Positions 37,240 through 45,315 of a stretch of 64,000 bases of DNA are shown here, one piece after another; position 1 is the first letter of the stretch; each line of letters begins with the position of its first letter. The DNA comes from Oscillospiraceae bacterium (GTDB lineage: Bacteria; Bacillota; Clostridia; Oscillospirales; Oscillospiraceae). Location: positions 1 through 64,000 of the forward strand of contig JAJQCF010000011.1 in the NCBI GenBank assembly GCA_021202845.1. The letters are read 5' to 3'. The notes under the pieces were generated by a model. The model saw nothing but the letters and a program-made list of their open reading frames with translations. It was not told where the DNA came from and did not search any database. The translations under genes were made by a program, and so were the position numbers.

Positions 37240-38550
37240 ATGACGGAATATCTCAGCAAGAGCATGGCGTATGTCGGGGTGCGGGACGACAGTCTCGACA
37301 TTTTCGAGGGGCAGTACCCCGTGCCGAACGGCGTTCGCTATAACAGCTACATAATTTTGGACGAAAAAATCGCCGTGCTGGACACGGTGGATAAGCGCAA
37401 GACCGCCGCTTGGCTCAACCGCGTGGTGGAAGTGCTGGACGGCAAAAAGCCCGACTACCTCGTGATTCACCACATGGAGCCCGACCACTCAGCCTCGCTC
37501 AGAACGTTCATGGAGAAGTTCCCCGACACCACGGTTGTCGGCAACGCCAAGACGTTTACGATGATAAAGAGCTTTTTCCGCGGCTTTGAGCTGAAAAATA
37601 CGCTCACAGTCGCCGAGGGCAGCGAGCTGGCGCTTGGCAGCCACACGCTCACGTTCAAAATGGCGCCGATGGTTCACTGGCCGGAGGTCATGGTGAGCTA
37701 CGAAGCGCACGAAAAGGCGCTGTTTTCGGCGGACGCCTTCGGCACGTTCGGCGCGGACGCGGCGGAGGACTGGGAAAAGGAAGCGGCGAGGTACTACTTC
37801 GGCATCGTCGGCAAGTTCGGCGTGCAGGTGCAGTCGCTGCTGAAAAAGCTGAGCGGGCTCGACGTGCGCCTCATCTGCCCGCTCCACGGCCCCGTGCTGA
37901 GCGAGAATATCGAAAAATATGTAACACTGTACGACAAATGGTCGCGCTATGAGCCGACCCTTTCCGGTGTGGCCGTATTCTGCGCCTCGGTCTACGGGCA
38001 CACTATGGAGGGCGCGCTCGCGCTGGCGGGCGAGTTAGAGGACGCGGGAGTGCGCGCGGAGGTTTTCGACCTGAACCGCTGCGATGTCTCCGAGGCCGTC
38101 GCCGCGGCGTTCCAGTATGACCGCGTGGTGCTTGCCGCCACGACCTATAACGGCGGCGTTTTCCCGAAGATGGCACACTTCATCTCCGAACTGGCCGCCA
38201 GAGCCTACCGCAGCCGCACCGTGGCGCTGATAGAAAACGGCAGCTGGGCGCCGGTGGCGGCCAAGGCGATGCGCGACGCTCTCTCCGACTGCAAGGGATT
38301 AAATATTCTGGAAAACACGGTTACGATACGCTCCTCCCTCAGCGAGGAAAACCGCGCCGAGCTGAAAGCGCTGGCCGCGGCGCTGGCGGGCGCAAGCGAA
38401 GCCCCGACTCAGCCGGAGCCGGAAGCGAAGCCGACGAAAAAGTTCCGCTGCAAAATCTGCGGCTACGTTTTGGAGGCCGATGAGCTGCCCGCCGACTACG
38501 TCTGCCCGCTGTGCAAAAAGGGCGCGGAGTTTTTCGAGGAGATAGAGTAA
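37240..38550 (+). CDS. fprA: Flavodiiron protein (FprA type) with C-terminal rubredoxin
   Basis: This is a 436-residue protein. Residues 1-250 are a metallo-beta-lactamase-type diiron domain (HHMEPDHS at about 81-88, further His in MVHWPEVM and PLHGP). Residues 255-390 are flavodoxin. Residues 402-436 are a short rubredoxin with CKIC and CPLC. It reduces O2 to water, and perhaps NO, to protect strict anaerobes. The built-in rubredoxin lets it accept electrons without a separate partner, as in FlRd-type enzymes. CGGAGG precedes the ATG. The upstream palindrome array is unusual. Confidence 0.95.
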   Translation: MTEYLSKSMAYVGVRDDSLDIFEGQYPVPNGVRYNSYIILDEKIAVLDTVDKRKTAAWLNRVVEVLDGKKPDYLVIHHMEPDHSASLRTFMEKFPDTTVVGNAKTFTMIKSFFRGFELKNTLTVAEGSELALGSHTLTFKMAPMVHWPEVMVSYEAHEKALFSADAFGTFGADAAEDWEKEAARYYFGIVGKFGVQVQSLLKKLSGLDVRLICPLHGPVLSENIEKYVTLYDKWSRYEPTLSGVAVFCASVYGHTMEGALALAGELEDAGVRAEVFDLNRCDVSEAVAAAFQYDRVVLAATTYNGGVFPKMAHFISELAARAYRSRTVALIENGSWAPVAAKAMRDALSDCKGLNILENTVTIRSSLSEENRAELKALAAALAGASEAPTQPEPEAKPTKKFRCKICGYVLEADELPADYVCPLCKKGAEFFEEIE

Positions 38551-38568
38551 CAGTTTAATAGATATGTG

Positions 38569-38607
38569 CAAAGCGCGTCTTGGGGTCAAGTCCCGAGACG
38601 CGCTTTT
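38569..38607. terminator. Bidirectional terminator, fprA and malic enzyme
   Basis: AAAAGCGCGTCT-type arms form an 11-bp stem with inner GGG/CCC. There is an A-run on one side and a TTTT on the other, placed between two converging genes. Confidence 0.85.
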
Positions 38608-38625
38608 GGCTGTTATGCGATTATG

Positions 38626-39801
38626 TTATATCCTTGCCACGCCGGTTTTTCTGGCGGCTTCGGCTACGGCGGCGGCTACTGCTGGAGCCACGCGGGGGTC
38701 GAAGGCCTTGGGGATTATGTAGTCGGCGTTCAGCTCCTCGTCGCTTATCAGTCCGGCGAGGGCGTGGGCGGCGGCTATCTTCATTTCCTCGTTGATGTCG
38801 CTGGCGCGCACGTCGAACGCGCCGCGGAACACGCCGGGGAAGGCGAGAACGTTGTTAATCTGGTTGGGGTAGTCGCTTCTGCCGGTGGACACGACCTTGG
38901 CGCCGCCCGCCTTGGCGTCGTCGGGGAATATCTCCGGCGTGGGGTTGGCGCAGGCGAAGATAATGCTGTCGGGGGCCATTGTCTTAACCATGTCCGTGGT
39001 GAGCACGCCGGGCGCGGAGACGCCAATGAACACGTCGGCGCCCTTCACGGCCTCGGCCAGCGAGCCTTTTATGCGGCGCGGGTTGGTCACCTTCGCCATT
39101 TCCTCCTTGACGGGGTTCATGTTCTCCGCGCGCCCTGCGTATATCGCACCCGCGCGGTCAACGAGCGTGGCGTCCGTCGCGCCCGCGCTCAGGAGCAGAC
39201 GGCAGATGGATATGGCCGCCGCGCCGGAGCCGTTGAATACAATTTTCACTTTGTTAAGGCTCTTGCCGACGACCTTCAGCGCGTTTGTCAGACCAGCCAG
39301 AGTGATTATGGCGGTGCCGTGCTGGTCGTCGTGGAATATGGGAATGTCGCAGCACTCCTTGAGCCTGCGCTCTATCTCAAAGCAGCGCGGAGCGGAGATG
39401 TCCTCAAGGTTCACGCCGCCGAACGAGCCGGAGAGCAGATAGACCGTGCGCACAATCTCGTCCACGTCCTTGCTCTTTATGCAGAGCGGGAAGGCGTCCA
39501 CGCCGCCAAAGGCCTTGAACAGCACGCACTTGCCCTCCATGACCGGCATACCGGCTTCGGGGCCGATGTCGCCAAGCCCGAGCACGGCGGTGCCGTCCGT
39601 GACGACCGCGCAGGTGTTCCAGCGGCGCGTCAGCTCATAGGACTTGTTGATGTCCTTTTGAATCTCCAAGCAAGGCTGCGCAACGCCGGGCGTGTACGCC
39701 AGCGACAAGTCGTGCGCGTCGCTCACGGGCACAGTGTTCACAACCTCAATTTTGCCCTTTTTCTCATAATGGAGCGCAAGGCTCTCCTCCGCAATCGTCA
39801 T
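38626..39801 (-). CDS. NAD(P)-dependent malic enzyme
   Basis: This is a 391-residue enzyme of the short bacterial malic enzyme type. It has LAYTPGVAQPCLEI near residue 35 (Tyr-Pro motif), GDIGPEAGMPVMEGK, the metal site IFHDDQHGTA and the nucleotide loop VFNGSGAAAISI. It decarboxylates malate to pyruvate. It has its own promoter in the 102-bp gap after the PII gene. Coenzyme preference cannot be read with confidence. Confidence 0.94.
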   Translation of the reverse strand: MTIAEESLALHYEKKGKIEVVNTVPVSDAHDLSLAYTPGVAQPCLEIQKDINKSYELTRRWNTCAVVTDGTAVLGLGDIGPEAGMPVMEGKCVLFKAFGGVDAFPLCIKSKDVDEIVRTVYLLSGSFGGVNLEDISAPRCFEIERRLKECCDIPIFHDDQHGTAIITLAGLTNALKVVGKSLNKVKIVFNGSGAAAISICRLLLSAGATDATLVDRAGAIYAGRAENMNPVKEEMAKVTNPRRIKGSLAEAVKGADVFIGVSAPGVLTTDMVKTMAPDSIIFACANPTPEIFPDDAKAGGAKVVSTGRSDYPNQINNVLAFPGVFRGAFDVRASDINEEMKIAAAHALAGLISDEELNADYIIPKAFDPRVAPAVAAAVAEAARKTGVARI

Positions 39802-39865
39802 AATTGTCTACCTCCGTTATCCCGCCCGCCCCAGCGCGCGGTTTTTCGTGTTGAATACGCAAATG

Positions 39866-39894
39866 ATTATACTAAACCTTTGACGATTTGTCAA
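39866..39894 (-). promoter_or_regulatory. Promoter of the malic enzyme gene
   Basis: On the minus strand TTGACA (39894-39889) and TATAAT (39871-39866) are separated by 17 bases, a consensus promoter. A direct TTGAC/GTCAA dyad overlaps the -35 box. Confidence 0.82.
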
Positions 39895-39903
39895 AAATAT
39901 CTC

Positions 39904-40572
39904 TCACTCCTCGTCCAGCACTCTCAGGCCGGCTACGGCGGAGATGGGGAGGGAGAAGCAGATGGCGCCGGCTTTGGTGTCGGGGCCGGCTTTTTCGTTT
40001 ATGGCGCGCATTATGTCCGCCTTTGTGCTGCCGGTGGCGACGATGTATATTATGTCCTTCTCGTCGGCGAGGCTGACGCTGAGGAACTTTTCGCCCTGAC
40101 GCGCGCCGGTGCCCTTGGCGTGCAGCACCGTGCCGCCGCCCGCGCCCGCGGGCCGCGCCGCGGACATTACCATGTCGGAATAGCCCTCGTTGAGTATGAC
40201 TATTATCAGCTCGTGATTGAATTTCATCTCCGGCGCGCCGCCGGTGGTCTTGTTGTCTGTGAGGTATGCCAAAGTCCTTCCGCCTCCCACGCTTTTCAAG
40301 GGTATTGCCATCAATATGCCGTTGCCGGGTATGTCAATGGACATCTGCTTTTTTGTCCGCTTTATAAGCTCCTTCGTGGCGTCCGCGTCGGCCACCGCCG
40401 CCACTATCACCTTCTGCGTCTCCGCAAGGCCGTACATTGCAAGGTGCTCGGCTGTGGCCGTGCCGCCGCCCAGCATGGACATCGTCAGCTTCAGCCCCAG
40501 CGCGGAGTAGATGTCGGTCAGCTGCTTGCCCCTGTCGCGGTCAACTATTGTGACAACATAGTTCAAAATCAT
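39904..40572 (-). CDS. Tandem PII-like signalling protein paired with DUF1538
   Basis: This is a 222-residue protein with two PII-like halves (about 1-108 and 118-216). Each has the beta-alpha-beta pattern and an aliphatic ending (KVIVAAVADAD in the first; IIYIVATGSTKADIMRAINEKAG in the second). Neither half has the classical T-loop tyrosine region clearly, so ligand binding may differ from GlnB. It starts 3 bp after the DUF1538 gene stop, so it very likely regulates that membrane protein. Confidence 0.8.
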   Translation of the reverse strand: MILNYVVTIVDRDRGKQLTDIYSALGLKLTMSMLGGGTATAEHLAMYGLAETQKVIVAAVADADATKELIKRTKKQMSIDIPGNGILMAIPLKSVGGGRTLAYLTDNKTTGGAPEMKFNHELIIVILNEGYSDMVMSAARPAGAGGGTVLHAKGTGARQGEKFLSVSLADEKDIIYIVATGSTKADIMRAINEKAGPDTKAGAICFSLPISAVAGLRVLDEE

Positions 40573-40575
40573 GCT

Positions 40576-42102
40576 CTACGCCACCTCCCAGAGCTCTATT
40601 ATGTCGTTCTCACCGTAGGCGGAGACAAGCTCGGCCTCGCGCCCGCCGCGGGTCTTGAACACGTAAACTGCGCCCATTATCTGAATCGTGATGAGCGGCA
40701 TCATGGCCACCATTGCCACCAGCCCGAAGGCGTCCGTCATCACGTTGCCGCCCAGCGCGGAGCACGCGCCCATGGCAAACGGGAGCATGAACGTGGCGGT
40801 CAGCGGCCCCGAGGCCACGCCGCCGGAGTCGAAGGCAATGGCCGTGAATGTGGGCGGCACGACGAACGCCAGCCCCAGAGCTATGACGTACCCGGGAATG
40901 AGGAACCAGAGTATGGATATGCCGGTCAGCACACGCACCATTGCAATGCCGTTGGCCAGCGCAATGGCAATGGAGAGGCTCAGCCCCATAGACTTGGCGG
41001 ATATTGCCCCCGCGCTCAGCTCCTCCACCTGACGGTTCAGCACGTGTACCGCGGGCTCGGCGTTTATTATGAACCAGCCCATGAGCATGGAAAGCGGCAC
41101 CATCAGCCAGCGCAGCCAGCCGTTTGTCATCTCGCCGCCCAGTATGTAACCGAGGGAGGAAAAGCCCACGTTCACGCCAGTCAAAAACAGCACGAGGCCG
41201 ACATAGGTGTAGGCAATGCCGACGATTATGCGCAGAAACGGAGCCCTGCGAAGGTGCAGCGAAAAGAGCTGGAACAGCAGGAAAAAGGCGAAGATAGGCG
41301 CCAAGGCCACAGCCATTTCCAACATATAGTCGGGTATGGCCTCTACGTATCCGCGCGACATCTCCACCGTTGTCTCGTAGCTCGCCACAACGGTGGCCGA
41401 AACCGCGTCCGCGCTGCCCTCGTAGACAAAGCCCAGCGCCAGCACCGCGACGACGGGGCCGACGGAGCACAGCGCCACAAGGCCGAAGCTGTCGCTCTTG
41501 GCGTTTTCGTCGCTTCTTATGGAGGCCACGCCAACGCCGAGCGCCATGATAAACGGCACGGTCATCGGTCCCGTCGTGACCCCGCCGGAGTCAAACGCCA
41601 GCGGCAGGAAGTCCGCGTCGGAAAAGGCCGCGAGAGCGAAAATTGCCGCGTAAAACGCCAGCAGCAGCCACTTGAGCGGTATTGCAAAAAATATTCTCAG
41701 CATGGCGACGGCGAGAAAAAGGCCGACGCCCACGCCGACGGTGATAATCAGCACCGTGGTGTCAAAGTGCGGCGCGTTGGCGGCCAGTACCTGCAAGTCC
41801 GGCTCCGCTACGGTTATGGCAACGCCCAAGACGAAGCTGACGATGAGAATGAGCCACAGCTTGCGCGAGCGGGTGAGGCGCGAGCCGATGTGGTTGCCTA
41901 TGGCGGTCATGCTCATGTCCGCGCCGAGCTGGAAAAGCCCCATGCCGACAATAACCATGACGGTGCCTATGATGAACGACAGCATCAAGTCCGTGCCCAC
42001 CGGCACGAGCGTGAAGCAGAGTATAATAACAATAAGCGCAATCGGCAGCACCGAAGCCGCCGCCTCGCGCAGTTTTTCCGCAATTACCTTTTTGCCTTCC
42101 AA
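40576..42102 (-). CDS. DUF1538-family membrane protein (putative transporter)
   Basis: This is a 508-residue protein with two homologous membrane halves. Each half bears the same signature, FDSGGVTTGP near residue 195 and FDSGGVASGP near residue 425, suggesting an inverted or tandem repeat transporter. I chose TTG 42102 because AAAGGAGG lies just before it; in-frame ATGs at 42126 and 42141 lack a good ribosome site and cannot be ruled out. It is tightly coupled to a tandem PII-like gene, so control by nucleotide or small-ligand signals is likely. The substrate is not known. Confidence 0.8.
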   Translation of the reverse strand: MEGKKVIAEKLREAAASVLPIALIVIILCFTLVPVGTDLMLSFIIGTVMVIVGMGLFQLGADMSMTAIGNHIGSRLTRSRKLWLILIVSFVLGVAITVAEPDLQVLAANAPHFDTTVLIITVGVGVGLFLAVAMLRIFFAIPLKWLLLAFYAAIFALAAFSDADFLPLAFDSGGVTTGPMTVPFIMALGVGVASIRSDENAKSDSFGLVALCSVGPVVAVLALGFVYEGSADAVSATVVASYETTVEMSRGYVEAIPDYMLEMAVALAPIFAFFLLFQLFSLHLRRAPFLRIIVGIAYTYVGLVLFLTGVNVGFSSLGYILGGEMTNGWLRWLMVPLSMLMGWFIINAEPAVHVLNRQVEELSAGAISAKSMGLSLSIAIALANGIAMVRVLTGISILWFLIPGYVIALGLAFVVPPTFTAIAFDSGGVASGPLTATFMLPFAMGACSALGGNVMTDAFGLVAMVAMMPLITIQIMGAVYVFKTRGGREAELVSAYGENDIIELWEVA

Positions 42103-42181
42103 AGCGCCCTCCTTTGCCGTACGCATAACGCCGCCCCGCACCGCATAGATTCCGGCGGCGGAGCTTTTTTCTTTTGCCTAT

Positions 42182-42211
42182 AGTTTAACACGCGCCGGCG
42201 GTGCGCGTCAA
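42182..42211 (-). promoter_or_regulatory. Candidate promoter of the DUF1538-PII operon
   Basis: On the minus strand TTGACG (42211-42206) and TAAACT (42187-42182) are separated by 18 bases. Confidence 0.55.
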
Positions 42212-42291
42212 CCTGCGGGACGGTTAATAAATCGTAAAGAATGTCCGCCGTTTTGTGACAAAATTCATTTGCGCCGCGCGGGTTTTAAAAC

Positions 42292-42320
42292 TTGACAAAG
42301 GGGAGTGGTTACTTTATTAT
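42292..42320 (+). promoter_or_regulatory. Promoter of the glk-xpt operon
   Basis: TTGACA (42292-42297) and TATTAT (42315-42320) are separated by 17 bases, about 38 bases before the ROK gene. Confidence 0.78.
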
Positions 42321-42358
42321 TAACAGGATAAGATAAAATTTCTGTCGGAGGTGTCGGT

Positions 42359-43303
42359 ATGCGCTACTGCATCGGCGTTGACTTGGGCGGCACGAACATC
42401 GCCGCGGGTGCGGTCAGCCCCAAGCAGGAGCTGCTGAAGCTCGTCAGCGTGCCGACAAGGCCGGAGCGCGGCGCGGAGGCGGTGGCGGACACAATAGCCG
42501 CGGCGGTTTCCGGCCTCGTGCGCAGCATGGGCTGCCCGCCGGAAGGGCTGGGCGTCGGCTCGCCGGGGCTCTGCGACAACGCCTCGGGGCGGGTGCGCCG
42601 TGCCTGCAACCTCGGCTGGGACGCCGCCGTGCCGCTGAGGGAGCTTCTGCGCGCCAGACTTGACATGAGCGCGGAAATAGCCAACGACGCGGACTGCGCC
42701 GCGCTGGGCGAAACGCTCGCGGGCGGCGCAAGGGGCTGCGGCAGCGCGCTGATGATAACGCTGGGCACCGGCATCGGCGGCGGATTTGTGCTGAACGGGC
42801 GCATTTGGTCCGGCTGGCACGGCATGGGCGGAGAGTTCGGACACTTCTGCCTCAACCCCCGCGGCCCGCTCTGCACCTGCGGCAGACGCGGCTGCTGGGA
42901 GGTTTACGCCGGAGCCGCCGCGCTGACCCGCCAAGCCAAACGCGCGGCGCGCTCTCACCCCGAGTCCGCGCTCGCCGCCGCAGAGCCGGACGGCAAAGCG
43001 GTCTTTGACCTTGCCGCCGCGGGCGACAGCACGGCGCGGCTGGTGCTTGAGCGCTACTTTGACTATGTCGCTCTGGGTCTGACGGGCTGGATAAATGCGC
43101 TGTACCCCGAGGCCGTGATTATCGGCGGCGGGCCGTCGGCGCAGGGCGAGGCTCTGCTTGCTCCCGTGCGCGAGAGGGTGCGCCGCACGCTCTTTGCGGG
43201 CGACAGTGAATATTTTCCGCAAATTATTGCCGCCGAGCTCGGCGGCAGCGCGGGCGTCATCGGCGCCGCCGCGCTTTGTATACAGAGGAGAGATACGACA
43301 TGA
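42359..43303 (+). CDS. glk: ROK-family glucokinase
   Basis: This is a 314-residue sugar kinase. It has the N-terminal phosphate loop DLGGTNI (about 6-12), LGTGIGGGFV near residue 137, and the ROK zinc signature with His and Cys in EFGHFCLNPRGPLCTCGRRGCWE (about 158-180). It phosphorylates glucose, or another hexose, with ATP. No helix-turn-helix is attached, so it is an enzyme and not a ROK repressor. CGGAGG precedes the ATG. It overlaps xpt by four bases. Confidence 0.92.
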   Translation: MRYCIGVDLGGTNIAAGAVSPKQELLKLVSVPTRPERGAEAVADTIAAAVSGLVRSMGCPPEGLGVGSPGLCDNASGRVRRACNLGWDAAVPLRELLRARLDMSAEIANDADCAALGETLAGGARGCGSALMITLGTGIGGGFVLNGRIWSGWHGMGGEFGHFCLNPRGPLCTCGRRGCWEVYAGAAALTRQAKRAARSHPESALAAAEPDGKAVFDLAAAGDSTARLVLERYFDYVALGLTGWINALYPEAVIIGGGPSAQGEALLAPVRERVRRTLFAGDSEYFPQIIAAELGGSAGVIGAAALCIQRRDTT

Positions 43304-43887
43304 AGCTATTGGAAGAACGAATCCTTTCCGAGGGAAAGGTGCTGCCCGGCGGCATACTCAAGGTCGGCAGCTTTTTGAACCAGCAGATTGACACCGAGCT
43401 GCTTTCGCAGATGGCGGCGGAGTGTGCGCGTCTTTTCGAGGGCGCGGGCGTGAACAAGGTGCTGACGATAGAGTCCAGCGGCATAGCCTTCGCCACCGCT
43501 GCGGCAATGGCGCTGCGCGTGCCTATGGTCTTTGCCAAAAAACACCGCTCGTCCAACGTGGACGGGCTTGTCTGCTCCGTGGCGATACGCTCGTATACGC
43601 GCGGCACGGAGTACAACGCCCTTGTCAGCCGCGACTACCTCGGCGCGGGCGACCGCGTACTCATTGCCGACGACTTCCTCGCCAGCTCCAGCGCCGTGCG
43701 CGGACTTATCAGCCTCATCAAGCAGTCGGGAGCCGAGCTTGTCGGCGTCTGCTGCGCGGTGGAAAAGGGATTTCAGGGCGGCGGCGACCGTCTGCGCGCC
43801 GCGGGCGTGCGCGTGGAGTCGTTGGCCATAATTGAGGAAATGACCGAAAAGCAAATAATATTCCGCACCGAGGAGCGCGCGCAATGA
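43300..43887 (+). CDS. xpt: Xanthine phosphoribosyltransferase
   Basis: This is a 195-residue protein with the PRPP-binding segment RVLIADDFLASSSA (about 123-136) and the family start MKLLEERILSEGKVLPGGILKV. It salvages xanthine to XMP. The ATG at 43300 overlaps the ROK gene stop (ATGA); a frame extending to 43276 lies inside that gene. Because it sits inside an operon there is no room for its usual purine riboswitch. Confidence 0.94.
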   Translation: MKLLEERILSEGKVLPGGILKVGSFLNQQIDTELLSQMAAECARLFEGAGVNKVLTIESSGIAFATAAAMALRVPMVFAKKHRSSNVDGLVCSVAIRSYTRGTEYNALVSRDYLGAGDRVLIADDFLASSSAVRGLISLIKQSGAELVGVCCAVEKGFQGGGDRLRAAGVRVESLAIIEEMTEKQIIFRTEERAQ

Positions 43888-44522
43888 AAAAAAGCGGCTG
43901 GTATGTGATAATTTTTATCATACTGCTCATAGTTGTCGCGGCTTTCTGCGCCCTGCGCTTGACGGGAGACAGCGGCAGCGAGGCCGCCGAGCCGACGCAG
44001 GCCGTCACGCAGACCGAGACGCCGGCTTTACCCGCCGAGCAGCCCGCGCAGACGGAGACGCCCGCGGCCGAGACGCCGGAGCCTACGCCCGCGCCGACCC
44101 CTGAGCCAACGCCGGAGCCCACCCCGGAGCCGACGCCGGAAATTCCCACGAACATCACCGCTTCCGGCTCGTTCGCCAGCTACACGGGCACGAACCTCAA
44201 CCTTGCGGTGGACTGGTACACCGTGGTATCTGAAGACGGAGAAGCGATACTGACCGTCACGGCCAGCGCCCAGAGCTACAGCTTTCAGGCCGAGGCGCTT
44301 TGGAACTCGCTGACGTTCACCATAAACGGCGAGTCCTATTCCTGCGGCACTCCGGCCATTGACTGCGACAGCGAGACGCTGACGGAAACGCCCCTTGGCA
44401 GCTATACAATAACCGTGCCCTACGGCAGCGTGGAAATAACCGTGGACTGGGACTACCGCGGCGAGTACGGCGGCGTGGAGCTTGACCACATCATAGCCTC
44501 CGGCACCGCCTATGTCGGCTAA
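43884..44522 (+). CDS. Membrane-anchored extracellular protein with Pro-Thr-Glu repeat stalk
   Basis: This is a 212-residue protein. Residues 6-27 form an uncleaved-looking membrane segment. A stalk of about 60 residues has repeated Pro-Thr-Pro-Glu units (about 64-90), then a beta-rich domain of about 115 residues with two Cys follows. The stalk probably spans the cell wall. It overlaps the xpt stop by four bases, although the functions seem unrelated. I recognise no family for the outer domain. Confidence 0.7.
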   Translation: MKKSGWYVIIFIILLIVVAAFCALRLTGDSGSEAAEPTQAVTQTETPALPAEQPAQTETPAAETPEPTPAPTPEPTPEPTPEPTPEIPTNITASGSFASYTGTNLNLAVDWYTVVSEDGEAILTVTASAQSYSFQAEALWNSLTFTINGESYSCGTPAIDCDSETLTETPLGSYTITVPYGSVEITVDWDYRGEYGGVELDHIIASGTAYVG

Positions 44523-44548
44523 ACTTGATATACAGGAGTTGTGCAGCA

Positions 44549-45265
44549 ATGGAAGATTCAGCGAAAAAGGCTGTTGACATCACAAGAATTTACGGTCTGG
44601 ACAGCGGAGCGACAAACAAGCAGCAGACCGCCTATAATTACCTGAAAAGCGCCATAGTCTCAGGCCGCTATATGCCGGAAAAGCCGCTTGTGGAGCGCGA
44701 GCTGTGCGATATGCTGGGCATAAGCCGCACGCCAGTGCGCGAGGCGCTGCGCCGTCTGCACAGCGAAGGGCTTGTGGAGACTTACTCCGGCCGCGGAGTT
44801 TTTGTCGCCAGCGCGACGCTGGAAAAATCGCACCAGCTCCACGAGCTGAAGGAGGCGCTGGAGGCAATGGCCGTGCGCCTTTGCTGCGAGCGCATAACGC
44901 CGGAGCAGCTGGCAATGCTGCGCGATTGTCTGGACAGCCAGATTGAAGCGCACAGCAAAAACGAATCCACCGCCACCATAGACAGCGACATGGCGTTCCA
45001 CGTCGTGCTCTTGGAGGGCGCGCACAGCCCCATGCTGGAGGAGCAGGGCAAGGGCATTACTTGGCAGGCGCGCCGCTACGCCCAGCTCACGGCCTACGAC
45101 CCCGCTTATACGGACATATTCATTGCCGAGCACGAGGCCATCTACAAGGCCATAGCCGCCTCCGACGCCGCCGCGGGCGAGGACGCGCTGCACCGTCACA
45201 TCACCACAATCCGCCGTTTCCAAAAAGAGCGCTGGCATATGCTGTTCGGCGCGCAGGACATTTGA
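44549..45265 (+). CDS. GntR-family regulator, FadR/FCD subgroup
   Basis: This is a 238-residue protein. It has an N-terminal GntR winged helix (about 25-90, LCDMLGISRTPVREALRRLHSEGLVE) and a C-terminal all-helical FCD domain with the usual metal-binding His and Asp positions (DSDMAFH, HEAIYKAI, HRHI). FCD regulators sense organic acids or sugar acids. It lies 26 bp after the anchored protein and 50 bp before an SLH surface protein. The ATG at 44549 follows CAGGAG. Confidence 0.9.
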   Translation: MEDSAKKAVDITRIYGLDSGATNKQQTAYNYLKSAIVSGRYMPEKPLVERELCDMLGISRTPVREALRRLHSEGLVETYSGRGVFVASATLEKSHQLHELKEALEAMAVRLCCERITPEQLAMLRDCLDSQIEAHSKNESTATIDSDMAFHVVLLEGAHSPMLEEQGKGITWQARRYAQLTAYDPAYTDIFIAEHEAIYKAIAASDAAAGEDALHRHITTIRRFQKERWHMLFGAQDI

Positions 45266-45315
45266 GAATTTTTAATATCTACATATTACAACAAAAAAGA
45301 AGAGAGGAAATCAGT

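Noticed and set aside
38566..42183. A 1205-codon open frame on the plus strand
   Set aside because: It runs antisense to malic enzyme, the PII-like gene and DUF1538, has a low-complexity His/Arg/Gly composition and matches no family. It is a shadow caused by high GC.
43200..43300. Purine riboswitch upstream of xpt
   Set aside because: xpt overlaps the preceding kinase gene, leaving no leader.
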